The notes under the pieces: generated by a model
Seen by the model: only the letters and a program-made list of their open reading frames with translations
Databases searched by the model: none
Told to the model about the DNA's origin: nothing
Assembly: GCA_027486935.1 (NCBI GenBank)
Contig: JAIXOF010000099.1
Location: 1 to 64,000 of the forward strand
DNA from: Cyanobium sp. C1_MAG_00004
GTDB taxonomy: Bacteria; Cyanobacteriota; Cyanobacteriia; PCC-6307; Cyanobiaceae
Reading direction: 5' to 3'
Length of the DNA: 64,000 bases
Made by a program: the position numbers and the translations under genes
Part shown: in pieces, positions 1-8,315 of the stretch
Layout: the number at the start of each line of letters is the position of its first letter
Numbering within the stretch: position 1 is the stretch's first letter

Positions 1-118
1 CGGTGGGGAACAGCAGCAGCCCGGACCAGCCGACAAAAACAAAGCGGTCGCGCTTGAGCCAGTCATCGAGGATGTCGAACCATCCCCGTTGTGGCGCGCG
101 CCCTACAGCGATCGTCAT
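1..118 (-). CDS. psbD: Photosystem II D2 protein, N-terminal part (cut by window edge)
   Basis: Reading leftwards from the ATG at 118, the protein begins [20 protein letters not shown] and continues with [15 protein letters not shown]. This is the conserved amino terminus of the D2 reaction-centre subunit. D2 pairs with D1 in the thylakoid membrane and holds the quinone QA. Only 39 codons lie in the window; the stop is beyond base 1. The start is fixed by the near-invariant N-terminal sequence. A 12-nt palindrome (125-136) sits a few bases upstream of the ATG and a 16-nt palindrome lies at 214-229. Confidence 0.95.
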   Translation of the reverse strand, partial: MTIAVGRAPQRGWFDILDDWLKRDRFVFVGWSGLLLFPT

Positions 119-315
119 GAGAGGGCTTCATGAAGCGTTACAAGCAGATGGTACGGGGTTGGCGCCGTCTGTGCGCGCCCACGGCCGATGCAGATGCTCC
201 AATCCCGGCCAAATGAGCACATGTGCTCAGTGGCCCGCCCGCTGCGCCCACCCGCAGCGCCCGGGGGCTGTGATTCGCCAGAGTGGACCTGGTCCAGTCC
301 TGGCAGCCCCATCCG
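119..315. promoter_or_regulatory. psbD upstream region with two perfect palindromes
   Basis: This spacer separates divergent psbD and the UPF0367 gene. It holds a perfect 12-nt palindrome, GCTTCATGAAGC (125-136), in what would be the psbD leader. It also holds a perfect 16-nt palindrome, TGAGCACATGTGCTCA (214-229), placed where an operator could serve either gene. A GTTACAAG at 137-144 resembles one half of the HLR1 site bound by RpaB, but no good second half follows. Function is inferred only. Confidence 0.4.
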
Positions 316-579
316 ATGTACGTCGTCGAGCTCTCGATCAAGCTCAGCCCCATGCCCCTGGCCGTGCAGCGCAAGGAGCTCGCCGCCGCCGAAGGCCTGT
401 ATCAGCAGGTGCGGGACTGCATGGAGAGCGGCCATCCGCGGCTGCTGGAGCTCACCTGTGAAAAGGAGGAGCACAAGCGCCTGAGCCTGCTCAGCAGCGA
501 GGTGGTGGCCGTTCAGCTGTACGAAAAATCAGCCGCCGGCGGTGGCGGCAAGCGCCCCGGCTTCAGCTTTGACACCTGA
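316..579 (+). CDS. UPF0367 family protein
   Basis: The 87-residue protein begins [15 protein letters not shown] and carries [13 protein letters not shown] and [12 protein letters not shown], the signature of the small UPF0367 family found throughout cyanobacteria. Its function is unknown. I chose the ATG at 316 because the family starts with MYV; an in-frame upstream start at 283 would add 11 residues without family resemblance. The 3' end overlaps the following ABC ATPase gene by 38 nt, which suggests the two are co-translated. Confidence 0.85.
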   Translation: MYVVELSIKLSPMPLAVQRKELAAAEGLYQQVRDCMESGHPRLLELTCEKEEHKRLSLLSSEVVAVQLYEKSAAGGGGKRPGFSFDT

Positions 580-1294
580 CGCGAAACCCGGGGCAGGGGC
601 AACGCCGCTGCTGCAGATCGACGCTCTGCAGTACCGCTGGCCCAGCGGACGCGCTGCCCTTGATGGCTGCAGCCTGCAGATTCCCCGCCCGGGCCTATGG
701 ATGCTGGTGGGCGGCAACGGCAGCGGCAAGAGCACCCTGTTGCGTCTGCTGGCCGGCCTGCTGCCCCCCAGCGGCGGCACGATCACGGCCGCCTGCCCGA
801 TGGCACTGGTCTTCCAGAACCCCGACCACCAGCTGCTGCTGCCCAGCTGCGGCAGCGACCTGCAGCTGTGGCTGCCGCCGGGCCTCGATGCCGCAACCAG
901 CCGGGCCCGGGTGACCCAGGCCCTGGCCCAGGTGGGACTGGCGGGCCTCGAAGACCGGCCGATCCACACCCTGAGCGGCGGCCAGAAGCAGCGCCTGGCG
1001 ATCGCCGGCGCCCTCGCCAGCGGCGCTTCGCTGCTATTGCTCGATGAACCCACAGCCCTGCTGGACCCCACCAGCCAGGAGGAGATCCTGGGGCTGCTGC
1101 GCCGCCTCACCCAGGGGTCCCAGGAGCCCCTGGCGGCCCTGTGGGTGACCCACCGGCTCGAAGAACTGGAGCACTGCGACGGCGCTGCCCTGATGGCCGC
1201 CGGGCGCGCCGGGCCCTGGCAGCCCGGCGCGAGCCTGCGCCGGCAGCTCGAGCGCACCAGCGGGGCCTTGCCGGCCGGCGGGCCCAAAAGGTAA
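542..1294 (+). CDS. ABC transporter ATP-binding protein (CbiO/ECF-like)
   Basis: The 250-residue protein is a single nucleotide-binding domain. Walker A is GGNGSGKST (residues 57-65), the Q-loop is VFQNPDHQ, the signature is [16 protein letters not shown] and Walker B is [12 protein letters not shown], followed by a switch His in [13 protein letters not shown] resembles the ATPases of energy-coupling-factor (cobalt, nickel or vitamin) importers. No permease gene is adjacent, so the substrate cannot be stated. Translation probably starts at a GTG at 542 inside the preceding gene. A similar lone ATPase is common in cyanobacteria and plastids. Confidence 0.85.
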   Translation: MAASAPASALTPDAKPGAGATPLLQIDALQYRWPSGRAALDGCSLQIPRPGLWMLVGGNGSGKSTLLRLLAGLLPPSGGTITAACPMALVFQNPDHQLLLPSCGSDLQLWLPPGLDAATSRARVTQALAQVGLAGLEDRPIHTLSGGQKQRLAIAGALASGASLLLLDEPTALLDPTSQEEILGLLRRLTQGSQEPLAALWVTHRLEELEHCDGAALMAAGRAGPWQPGASLRRQLERTSGALPAGGPKR

Positions 1295-1337
1295 GGTCAT
1301 TCGATCCCAGCAATGGGACGTCCCCCTTGGGGGTCAT

Positions 1338-1409
1338 TCCTCGGTAGCTCAGTGGTAGAGCGGTCGGCTGTTAACCGATTGGTCGCAGGTTCGAATCCCG
1401 CCCGGGGAG
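1338..1409 (+). tRNA. trnN: tRNA-Asn (GUU)
   Basis: A complete 72-nt cloverleaf can be folded. The acceptor stem is TCCTCGG/CCGGGGA with one T-G wobble, the D stem is GCTC/GAGC, and the anticodon loop CTGTTAA carries GTT. The T loop is TTCGAAT. The T stem is GCAGG/CCCGC, which leaves an A-C mismatch at its middle pair. CCA is not encoded. It lies between the ABC ATPase gene and rpaA on the same strand. Confidence 0.95.
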
Positions 1410-1665
1410 TTTCAACAGTTGCCTTTGCAACAAACAAGGCTGAAGAGATCCTGAAGATCTCCAACACTTGCGCAGCAGATCGGTCACGGCTCTGCTGCAT
1501 CCTTTGGGCTCAGATCAGCTGCAGCCACTGCTTTCTGGAGTCAAGGCGCGGCGAGGGCCTGAGCCGGCCACGGCGGCCGCACAACGAAGCGATCGTGTGG
1601 GCCGGGTCCACACCCCTCCCAAAGGCTCCGCCAGTCAGGACAATGGACGTCATCGCTGCAGTGCC

Positions 1666-2442
1666 ATGAAGCCCGGCATCCTGCTGATCGAAGACGACGG
1701 CGACATGCGCGAGCTGGTGGCCGGCCATCTCGAGCACGGCGGTTTTGCCGTGCACCGCGCCGAGGACGGCATCAAAGGCCAGGCCCTGGCCATGCAGGTC
1801 AATCCCGATCTGATCCTGCTGGATCTGATGCTGCCCAAGGTGGACGGCCTGACCCTGTGCCAGCGGCTGCGCCGCGACGAGCGCACAGCCAAGATCCCGA
1901 TCCTGATGATCACAGCCCTGGGGGGCACCAAGGACAAGGTCAGCGGCTTCAACTCGGGCGCCGACGATTACCTGACCAAGCCCTTTGACCTCGAAGAGCT
2001 GACGGTGCGCATCAAGGCGCTGCTGCGCCGCAGTGAGCACAGCCCACTGTCGAGCAAGCACAACGAGATCCTGAGCTTCGGCTGCCTGACCCTGGTGCCC
2101 GAGCGCTTCGAGGCGATCTGGTTCGACCAACCGGTGCGGCTCACCCACTTGGAATTCGAACTGCTGCACTGCCTGCTGCAGCGCCATGGCCAGACCGTGG
2201 CCCCCTCGTTGATCCTCAAAGAGGTCTGGGGCTACGAGCCCGATGACGACATCGAGACGATCCGGGTGCATGTGCGGCACCTGCGCACCAAGCTCGAGCC
2301 CGATCCGCGCAAACCCCGGTTCATCAAGACGGTCTATGGCGCCGGCTACTGCCTGGAGCTGCCGGGCGACGACCAACTGGCCGAGCTGATCCCGCTGATG
2401 CGCGAAGCCCGCGAACGGGTCGAGCAGGCCAAGGCCAGCTGA
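1666..2442 (+). CDS. rpaA: OmpR-type response regulator RpaA
   Basis: The 258-residue protein has an N-terminal receiver domain with acidic pocket EDD (residues 9-11), phospho-acceptor Asp in [13 protein letters not shown] and Lys in [11 protein letters not shown]-terminal winged helix follows ([20 protein letters not shown], then [20 protein letters not shown]). The block [13 protein letters not shown] and the ending GAGYCLELP match RpaA, the output regulator of the cyanobacterial clock that is phosphorylated by SasA. I chose the ATG at 1666, where family homology begins; upstream codons are open but unlike the family. Confidence 0.92.
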   Translation: MKPGILLIEDDGDMRELVAGHLEHGGFAVHRAEDGIKGQALAMQVNPDLILLDLMLPKVDGLTLCQRLRRDERTAKIPILMITALGGTKDKVSGFNSGADDYLTKPFDLEELTVRIKALLRRSEHSPLSSKHNEILSFGCLTLVPERFEAIWFDQPVRLTHLEFELLHCLLQRHGQTVAPSLILKEVWGYEPDDDIETIRVHVRHLRTKLEPDPRKPRFIKTVYGAGYCLELPGDDQLAELIPLMREARERVEQAKAS

Positions 2443-2460
2443 TCATCAAGGGGCACCCCC

Positions 2461-3450
2461 TCAAAGCCGGGCCAGATCGAGCAGGGCCACCTCCCAAGCC
2501 AGGCGCGGCTGCACATAGCTGAGCAGGTGGCTGCGCAGGCGGTTGAGGCGCTCGACACAGGCCTGGCTGCCGCCGTTGCGCCACAGCAGCAGCTGCCACC
2601 ACTGCAGCAGCCACAGCTGTTGCTCGCCCTCGAGCTCGTCGCTGATGCGGCTGGCCAGTTGCAGCAGCTCAAGCGGCGCACAACTGGCCAGGGCTCCGCG
2701 CTGCTGGCCTAGCTGCTGCAAGCGCAGGGCCAGATCGCCCGGCAGCTGCTGCCACTGGTGGCGATGCTCGAGCAGGGCCCCGGGCGAACCGGCCGCCAGC
2801 TCGTCGAGGCCGGGAGCGTTGTCCGCTCCAGGGACATCGGCCGGCGGCTCAGCGGCGGCACAGCGCTGCAACACCTGGGCCAGATCAGCAGGCTCGAGCC
2901 GGCCCAGGGGCACGGTCTGGCAGCGCGAACGAATGGTCGTCAACAGTTGCTCGGGGGCAGCGCTGATCAGCAGCAGCAGGCCATCGCCGGGCTCCTCAAG
3001 GGTCTTGAGCAGGGCATTGGCGGCGGCCTCGGCCATGGCCTCGGCCCCGTCGAGCACCACCAGGCAGCCGCGGGCCTCGACCGGCCGCCGGGCCAAAAAG
3101 CGTGAGACCTCGCGCACCTGCTCGAGCCGCAGCTGGGGCGGCGTGCGGCGGCTGACCCCGGCCTCGAGGGCCTGGGACTGGGGCACCAGCCGCCCTTGAT
3201 GGCTGTAGGTGGGCTCAACCCACAGCAGATCGGGGTGGTTGCCCGCCTCAAGGCGGCGGCGCAGGGCCGGATCACCCGCCGGGCCAGCCACCACCCCCTC
3301 AAGAAAGCGCAGGGCCGCCAGCCGGCGGCCGACCCCATGGGGCCCGGCCAGCAGATAGGCCGGCGCCAGGCGACCGCGCTCCAGGCTGGCCATCAGCAGC
3401 GCCACCGCCTGGCGCTGGCCGATCAGATCGTCAAACAGGCCCGCTGCCAT
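2461..3450 (-). CDS. holB: DNA polymerase III delta-prime subunit
   Basis: The 329-residue protein starts MAAGLFDDLIGQRQAVALL, typical of the clamp-loader delta-prime subunit. The Walker A position reads GPHGVGRR, with Lys replaced by Arg, as expected for a subunit that does not hydrolyse ATP. VVLDGAEAMAEAAANALLKT and LEEPGDG follow, with the sensor-type arginine in IRSRCQTV. It acts in loading the sliding clamp at the replication fork. The start at 3450 lies 4 nt after the tmk stop, so the two genes form an operon, as in many bacteria. Confidence 0.9.
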   Translation of the reverse strand: MAAGLFDDLIGQRQAVALLMASLERGRLAPAYLLAGPHGVGRRLAALRFLEGVVAGPAGDPALRRRLEAGNHPDLLWVEPTYSHQGRLVPQSQALEAGVSRRTPPQLRLEQVREVSRFLARRPVEARGCLVVLDGAEAMAEAAANALLKTLEEPGDGLLLLISAAPEQLLTTIRSRCQTVPLGRLEPADLAQVLQRCAAAEPPADVPGADNAPGLDELAAGSPGALLEHRHQWQQLPGDLALRLQQLGQQRGALASCAPLELLQLASRISDELEGEQQLWLLQWWQLLLWRNGGSQACVERLNRLRSHLLSYVQPRLAWEVALLDLARL

Positions 3451-3454
3451 CGAC

Positions 3455-4123
3455 TCAGGATCCCCAGCGCTGGCGCAACGCCTGACGGCAGGCCGCACTG
3501 ACCTGATCGGGGAGCAGATCGGCGGCAATCGGCTGCCAGCCCCGCTGCGCCGCCAGGGCCGCAAAGCCCTGATGCACCCGCTGCAAAAAGGCCTCGCCGG
3601 CCGCCTCGATGCGGTCGGGCTGGTCGCCGCCCTGGCGCGCCCCGCGGCGCCGGGTGGCTTCGGCCAGGGGCAGATCCAGCCACAGGGTCAGATCCGGTTG
3701 CAGGCCGCCGGTGGCGATCTGCTCGAGCTGGGCGATCAGCTCGAGAGACAGGCCGCGGCCGTGGCCCTGGTAAGCGGCGGTCGAACCGCTGTAACGGTCG
3801 CTCAGCACCCAGTGGCCAGCCGCCAGGGCGGGCTCGAGCCGCTGCTGCACATGCTGGGCGCGGTCGGCGGCATACAGCAGCAGCTCGGCGGTGCTGTGGG
3901 GGGCGGCGCCGGCGGGGGGATGGAGCAGCAACTGGCGCAGGGCCTGGCCCAGGGGGGTGCCGCCGGGCTCGCGGGTGACCAGCAGCTCGGCCCCTGGGGG
4001 CATCAGACCGGACTGCGGCAGCCAGGCGGCCAACGCCTGCAGTTGGGTCGACTTGCCGCAGCCATCGATGCCCTCGAGCACCACCAAGCGTCCGCGCACC
4101 TCAGGTCCCAGAGCGATTGCCAT
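3455..4123 (-). CDS. tmk: Thymidylate kinase
   Basis: This 222-residue enzyme phosphorylates dTMP to dTDP. It shows the P-loop LEGIDGCGKST, the DR-box motif TREPGGTPLG, the SDRYSGSTAAYQGHGRG block and LWLDLPLAEATRR. I start at the ATG at 4123 (MAIALGPEVRGR); an earlier in-frame ATG at 4141 would add six residues. The 5' end overlaps the upstream P-type ATPase gene by 23 nt, and holB follows immediately. Confidence 0.92.
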   Translation of the reverse strand: MAIALGPEVRGRLVVLEGIDGCGKSTQLQALAAWLPQSGLMPPGAELLVTREPGGTPLGQALRQLLLHPPAGAAPHSTAELLLYAADRAQHVQQRLEPALAAGHWVLSDRYSGSTAAYQGHGRGLSLELIAQLEQIATGGLQPDLTLWLDLPLAEATRRRGARQGGDQPDRIEAAGEAFLQRVHQGFAALAAQRGWQPIAADLLPDQVSAACRQALRQRWGS

Positions 4124-6440
4124 CCTGCAGCAGCAGGGCATTGAGCACGACCGTGATCGAGCTCGAGGCCATCAGCAGGGCCGCCAGCGGCGGGGTCAGC
4201 AGCAGCCCGAAGCGGGGCAGCAGCAGGCCGGCCGCGATCGGAATCACGATCAGGTTGTAGCCAAAGGCCCAGGCCAGGTTCTGGAGCACCCGGGCCATGG
4301 TGGCGCGGGCCAGGCCGATCGCCTCGGGTACCGCCTCGAGCCGGTCACCCAGGATCACCAGACCGGCGCTGTCCTGGGCCACCTGGGTGCCCGTGCCGAC
4401 GGCGATGCCCAGGTCGGCGGCGGCCAGGGCCGGGGCGTCATTGATGCCGTCGCCCACCATCGCCACCGGCCCGGCGCCGCGGCGGGCCTCGAGCTGGGTC
4501 AGTTTGTGTTCGGGGCGCTGCTCCCAGGCCAGTTCGTCGTCGGCCAGGCCCAGCTGGGCCCCCAGCTGTTGCACCGGCGCCGCCCCATCGCCGCTGAGCA
4601 GCCCCAGGCCCAACCCCAGCTGCCGCAACCGCGCCACGGTGGCCGCCGCATCGGCCCGGGGTTGGTCGGCCACCTGCACCAGGCCCAGCAGGGCCTCGCC
4701 ACTGGCCACCGCCAGCAGGGTGCCGCCCTGGGCCGCCAGGGCTGCACCCTGGGCCAGCAGCTCGGGCGGCAGGGGCAGGGGCAGCTGCTGCTGCAGCCAG
4801 CCGAGCCGTCCCACCCGGGCGATGGTGCCGTCGGCCAGGACGGCTTGAACCCCATCGCCGACCACGGCACTGGCGCCTGTGACGGCCACCGGGGTCAGGT
4901 CCCGCCGCAGGGCCTCCTGCTGCAGGGCGTGGGCCAGGGGGTGGCGACTGCCGGCCTCGACCCCGGCCGCCAGGGCCAGCAGGGCCTCGGCGGTGGTGCC
5001 GGGCTGGGGCAGCACGGCGGTCACCAGCGGGCGCCCCAGGGTCAGGGTGCCGGTCTTGTCAAACAGGACGGTGGTCAGACGCGAGGCCATCTCGATCGCA
5101 TCGCCACCGCGGAACAGCAGACCGCGGCGGGCGGCCAGGCCCGAGCCAACGGTGATCGCCGTTGGCGTCGCCAGGCCCAGGGCGCAGGGGCAGGCCACCA
5201 CCAGCACGGCGATCGCCAGTTGCAACGCCAGGGCCAGGGGCGTTTCGGCGTGCTGGCCCAGCACCCCATGCATGCCATGCAGGCCGTGGCCGGCGTGCCC
5301 CATGTCAGCGGCCGGCTGCAGCACCTGGGGCCACAGGCGGGTGCCCCATTGCCACCAGAACAGAAATGTGGCCGCCGCCAGGGCCAGCACCGCCAGGCTG
5401 AAGCGGCCCGCCACCCGGTCGGCCAGGCCCTGGATCGGAGCCTTGCGCGCCTGGGCCTGCTCGACCAGGGCCATGATCCGGGCCACGGCGCTGTCGGCGC
5501 CGCTGCGCAGCACTTCGAGCTCCAACTGGGCCTCGAGGTTCAGGCTGCCGGCGGCCAGTTCCACCCCCGGTGCGGCGATCAGGGGCAGCGGTTCGCCGGT
5601 CAGGGCCGACACATCGACGCAGCCCATGCCCTGACGCACCCGGGCATCGACGGGCACCCGGTCACCGGGCGCCAGCACGATCACATCAGCGGGCCGCAGG
5701 CCGCCCACCCGCAGCGGGCGGGTCTGCCCCGGTGCCACCAGCAGCTGGGCTGTGTCCGGCTGCAACTGGGCCAGCTGCTCGAGCGCCCAGCCGGTGCGGT
5801 AGCGGGCCCGCTCCTCGAGGAAGCGGCCGCTCAGCACAAAGCCCAGCAGCATCACCGGCTCGTTGAAAAAGCAGGGCCAGCCACTGCTCGGCCACAGCAG
5901 GCCGACCACGCTGGCGCCATAGGCACTGGCCAGGCCGACACCCACCAGCGAATCCATGCCCGGCACGCCATGGGCCAGACCCCGGGCCCCGTTGACCAGG
6001 ATCTGGCGCCCCGGCCCCGCCAGGGCAGCGGTGGCCACCAGCCCATGAAACCACTGGTTGCCCAGCAGGGACGCCAGGGTCCCCTGACCCAGCAGGCCGA
6101 GCATGGCCAGGTGGGCCAGGCTCGACACCAGCACCAGGGCCAGGGCGACCACCAGCTGACGCCATTGCTGCCACCAGCTGCGCTGCTGCTGGCGTTGACG
6201 GCGGCTCAGGGGGTCTTCGCCCTGATCGCGGGCCTGAGCTTCAAACCCCAGCCCTGACAGGGCCGTGATCAGGTCGGGCAGGGCCTCGGCCGGGGTCGAC
6301 TCCAGATCGATCCAGGCGGTGCGGCTCAGCAGGTTGACGCTGGCGGCGGCCACGCCGGGCTGCTCGCGCAGCCGCTGCTCGACGGCGCGCACACAGCCGC
6401 CGCACTTCATGCCCTCGATCTCGAGCAGCAGCGTCGGCAC
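4101..6440 (-). CDS. Copper-type P1B ATPase
   Basis: The 779-residue protein has an N-terminal metal-binding domain with GMKCGGC (residues 10-16). It then shows TGEP (281-284), the transmembrane CPC motif (417-419), the phosphorylation site DKTGTLT (461-467), the HP motif in SRHPLAHALQ and GDGINDAPALAAADLGIAVG. CPC plus TGEP indicates Cu(I) transport, as in cyanobacterial CtaA and PacS; which of these it is cannot be decided here. An unusual His/Met-rich stretch (about 380-398, MGHAGHGLHGMHG) precedes the CPC helix and is probably exposed outside the cytoplasm. Its 3' end overlaps tmk. Confidence 0.9.
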   Translation of the reverse strand: MPTLLLEIEGMKCGGCVRAVEQRLREQPGVAAASVNLLSRTAWIDLESTPAEALPDLITALSGLGFEAQARDQGEDPLSRRQRQQQRSWWQQWRQLVVALALVLVSSLAHLAMLGLLGQGTLASLLGNQWFHGLVATAALAGPGRQILVNGARGLAHGVPGMDSLVGVGLASAYGASVVGLLWPSSGWPCFFNEPVMLLGFVLSGRFLEERARYRTGWALEQLAQLQPDTAQLLVAPGQTRPLRVGGLRPADVIVLAPGDRVPVDARVRQGMGCVDVSALTGEPLPLIAAPGVELAAGSLNLEAQLELEVLRSGADSAVARIMALVEQAQARKAPIQGLADRVAGRFSLAVLALAAATFLFWWQWGTRLWPQVLQPAADMGHAGHGLHGMHGVLGQHAETPLALALQLAIAVLVVACPCALGLATPTAITVGSGLAARRGLLFRGGDAIEMASRLTTVLFDKTGTLTLGRPLVTAVLPQPGTTAEALLALAAGVEAGSRHPLAHALQQEALRRDLTPVAVTGASAVVGDGVQAVLADGTIARVGRLGWLQQQLPLPLPPELLAQGAALAAQGGTLLAVASGEALLGLVQVADQPRADAAATVARLRQLGLGLGLLSGDGAAPVQQLGAQLGLADDELAWEQRPEHKLTQLEARRGAGPVAMVGDGINDAPALAAADLGIAVGTGTQVAQDSAGLVILGDRLEAVPEAIGLARATMARVLQNLAWAFGYNLIVIPIAAGLLLPRFGLLLTPPLAALLMASSSITVVLNALLLQDGNRSGT

Positions 6441-6562
6441 GACGACCCCCGGGGTCGCTCAGGCTAGGGGGATTGGCCGGTGCGGTTGATGGGATTCATC
6501 ACATGACAACAGACGGCAAGATGGTCTGACTTCTGGACCGCGCGGCCCCCGCGCCATCACCC

Positions 6563-7084
6563 GTGCCCCGCTCTCAGCGCAACGACAACTTCATCGACAA
6601 GAGCTTCACGGTGATGGCCGACCTGATCCTCAAGGTGCTGCCCACCAACCAGCGCGCCAAGGAGGCTTTTGCTTACTACCGCGACGGCATGAGCGCCCAG
6701 GCCGATGGCGAGTACGCCGAAGCGCTCGAGAACTACCAGGAGGCCCTCAAGCTCGAGGACGACCCCAACGACAAGGCGTTCATCCTCTACAACATGGCCC
6801 TGGTGTTCGCCTCCAACGGCGAGCACAGCAAAGCCCTGGACTTTTACGGCCAGGCCCTGGACCTCAACGGCAAAATGCCCCAGGCCCTCAACAACATGGC
6901 GGTGATCCACCACCATCTGGGCTCCCTGGCCGAAGAGCGCGGTGATGCCGACGAAGCCGACCGCCAGTACGACCAGGCCGCCGAGTTCTGGGGCAAGGCG
7001 ATCCGTCTGGCACCCAATAACTACATCGAAGCCCAGAACTGGCTCAAGACCAGCGGCCGCGGCAGCGTCGACGTGTATTTCTGA
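6563..7084 (+). CDS. ycf3: Photosystem I assembly protein Ycf3
   Basis: The 173-residue protein begins [20 protein letters not shown], the hallmark Ycf3 start. Three tetratricopeptide repeats follow ([54 protein letters not shown]). Ycf3 is a peripheral thylakoid chaperone for PSI core assembly. The start codon is GTG at 6563. The gene stands alone, divergent from the copper ATPase. Confidence 0.95.
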   Translation: MPRSQRNDNFIDKSFTVMADLILKVLPTNQRAKEAFAYYRDGMSAQADGEYAEALENYQEALKLEDDPNDKAFILYNMALVFASNGEHSKALDFYGQALDLNGKMPQALNNMAVIHHHLGSLAEERGDADEADRQYDQAAEFWGKAIRLAPNNYIEAQNWLKTSGRGSVDVYF

Positions 7085-7363
7085 GCTGCGATCGCGGATC
7101 CGGCCCAGCCATCACCATCGCTTGGCTCGAGCTGGACTCTGGCAGAGAACAGACTGGTTCACCAGGCCTGCTGACACCCCTGCACCAAGACCATTCGCAA
7201 GATCTTGCGCTGGGCAATCCCCGCCTGCCCCAGTTGGCCACCCCGGTGAATGACCTGGCCGTACCGCAGATCGGCGTGCCGCTGCTGGTGGTGGTGTTCG
7301 GCAGCGGTCAGACCCATCCTGAAACCGGCAATCTGGGGGGCACTCTGCTTGCCAAGACTGGCT
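7085..7363. other. Spacer between ycf3 and the histidine phosphatase gene; no convincing gene
   Basis: One plus-strand frame stays open to a TGA at 7402 and includes NDLAVPQIGVPLLVVVFGSG. It has no credible ATG start or ribosome-binding site and no family I recognise. GC-rich sequence gives such frames by chance. No terminator with a T-run is visible after ycf3. Confidence 0.3.
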
Positions 7364-8020
7364 TCAAGGCTGCAGTGGGCGCTGGGCTGCAACCGGCGGG
7401 GTGATCGGCGGGGTGATCGGCCCACCGGGAAGCAGGCCAGCGCCTTGGCGATAGCAAGGGCGCTGAAACAGCTCACGCTGGCTGTAGCGCTGCACCTGCG
7501 GGACGGCTCCGGGGGCAGCCAAGCGAAACAGGATCAACTGATCGAAGTCGTCACTAGCGACCGCAGGCATGGCATCCCAACCCAGTCCGCGGGCAAGGGC
7601 TGGCATGCGTTCATGCTGCCAGAACACAACCACGCGCTCGTTGGGCGCCGATGCATCCCGGCGCAGTCGCTGGCCTTGCTCGAACGAATCCATGCGCGAG
7701 GCCTCATCGATCCGGATGTTCACCCCCGTGGCCACCGCCAGCGGTACGGCGGTCTGGTAGCTGCGGGCGTTGCGACTGCTGATGGGATCGAGAACGAACG
7801 TGATGATTCGGTCGGGCTTACCGAAGCAGGCGGGGATCAGGGTCGCCAGGGCAACGGCGCGCTGGAAGCCCAGGGGTGACAGGTTGTAATCACCCCTCTG
7901 AACATCCTTGTCGGCGTGGCGCATCAGGATCACATCCATGGCGGCCGCCGAGGGGGAGGCCGATGTTCCAACAACCAGCACGGCAGCGGCGGCCATCAGG
8001 CCCATAAGACGACGGTGCAT
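7364..8020 (-). CDS. Secreted histidine phosphatase superfamily protein
   Basis: The 218-residue protein starts MHRRLMGLMAAAAVLVVGTS and has an Ala-rich signal peptide ending near SAAA. The mature part opens with VILMRHADK, the phosphohistidine RHG-like motif of branch-1 histidine phosphatases. RVVVFWQHERMP probably supplies the second active-site His. The C terminus is Pro-rich (GGPITPPITPPVA). Substrate is unknown; export to the periplasm is inferred from the leader. I start at 8020 because the upstream in-frame region lacks a leader pattern. Confidence 0.75.
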   Translation of the reverse strand: MHRRLMGLMAAAAVLVVGTSASPSAAAMDVILMRHADKDVQRGDYNLSPLGFQRAVALATLIPACFGKPDRIITFVLDPISSRNARSYQTAVPLAVATGVNIRIDEASRMDSFEQGQRLRRDASAPNERVVVFWQHERMPALARGLGWDAMPAVASDDFDQLILFRLAAPGAVPQVQRYSQRELFQRPCYRQGAGLLPGGPITPPITPPVAAQRPLQP

Positions 8021-8066
8021 GGGAAATCGCGACAGCAACACGGCGGACCCGAGCGATCGCCATAGG

Positions 8067-8255
8067 GTGACATTGCAGCCGGCGATCGACGACGACGGCC
8101 GCCTGATCCGGATCGTCATCGCCGGCCAAGGGCATGCGTATGAACCGGGCGTCAAGGTCATCCTTGTCTTGTGGGTCGGACTACTGGCCTTGATCGGCTG
8201 GCTTTCCTCGATCGGGCTTTGGCGACAAAGCCGACTGGCATCAACCGTTGGCTGA
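8067..8255 (+). CDS. Possible small single-helix membrane protein
   Basis: A 62-codon frame from a GTG at 8067 encodes IRIVIAGQGHAYEPGVK followed by one strongly hydrophobic segment, VILVLWVGLLALIGWLSS, and a short basic tail. It is divergent from the histidine phosphatase gene and ends 11 nt before a long hairpin. I do not recognise a family. The hydrophobic run is the only support, so this is tentative. Confidence 0.3.
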   Translation: MTLQPAIDDDGRLIRIVIAGQGHAYEPGVKVILVLWVGLLALIGWLSSIGLWRQSRLASTVG

Positions 8256-8266
8256 TGTCTTCGAGG

Positions 8267-8302
8267 GCATTGGCAGTGATTGCATGTCATCACTGCCAAT
8301 GC
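8267..8302. repeat. 14-bp perfect hairpin with TGCATGTC loop, copy 1
   Basis: Arms GCATTGGCAGTGAT (8267-8280) and ATCACTGCCAATGC (8289-8302) pair perfectly around the loop TGCATGTC. There is no T-run on either side. It lies 13 nt beyond the radA stop. The 20-nt core AGTGATTGCATGTCATCACT recurs at 61531-61550 inside a second hairpin whose outer stem differs. Confidence 0.85.
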
Positions 8303-8315
8303 GCGCACCAGGACC

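Noticed and set aside
137-160. Possible HLR1 (RpaB) site GTTACAAG upstream of psbD
   Set aside because: The second half-site of the direct repeat is not recognisable at the expected spacing.
2448-2462. AGGGG/CCCCT hairpin between rpaA and holB
   Set aside because: Five pairs, no T-run and common by chance in this GC-rich sequence.
3891-6257. A very long plus-strand open frame (788 codons) antisense to the copper ATPase gene
   Set aside because: Its sequence is Gln/Gly/His/Arg-rich low-complexity with no domain; it is the mirror of a GC-rich coding strand. The opposite strand has all P-type ATPase motifs.
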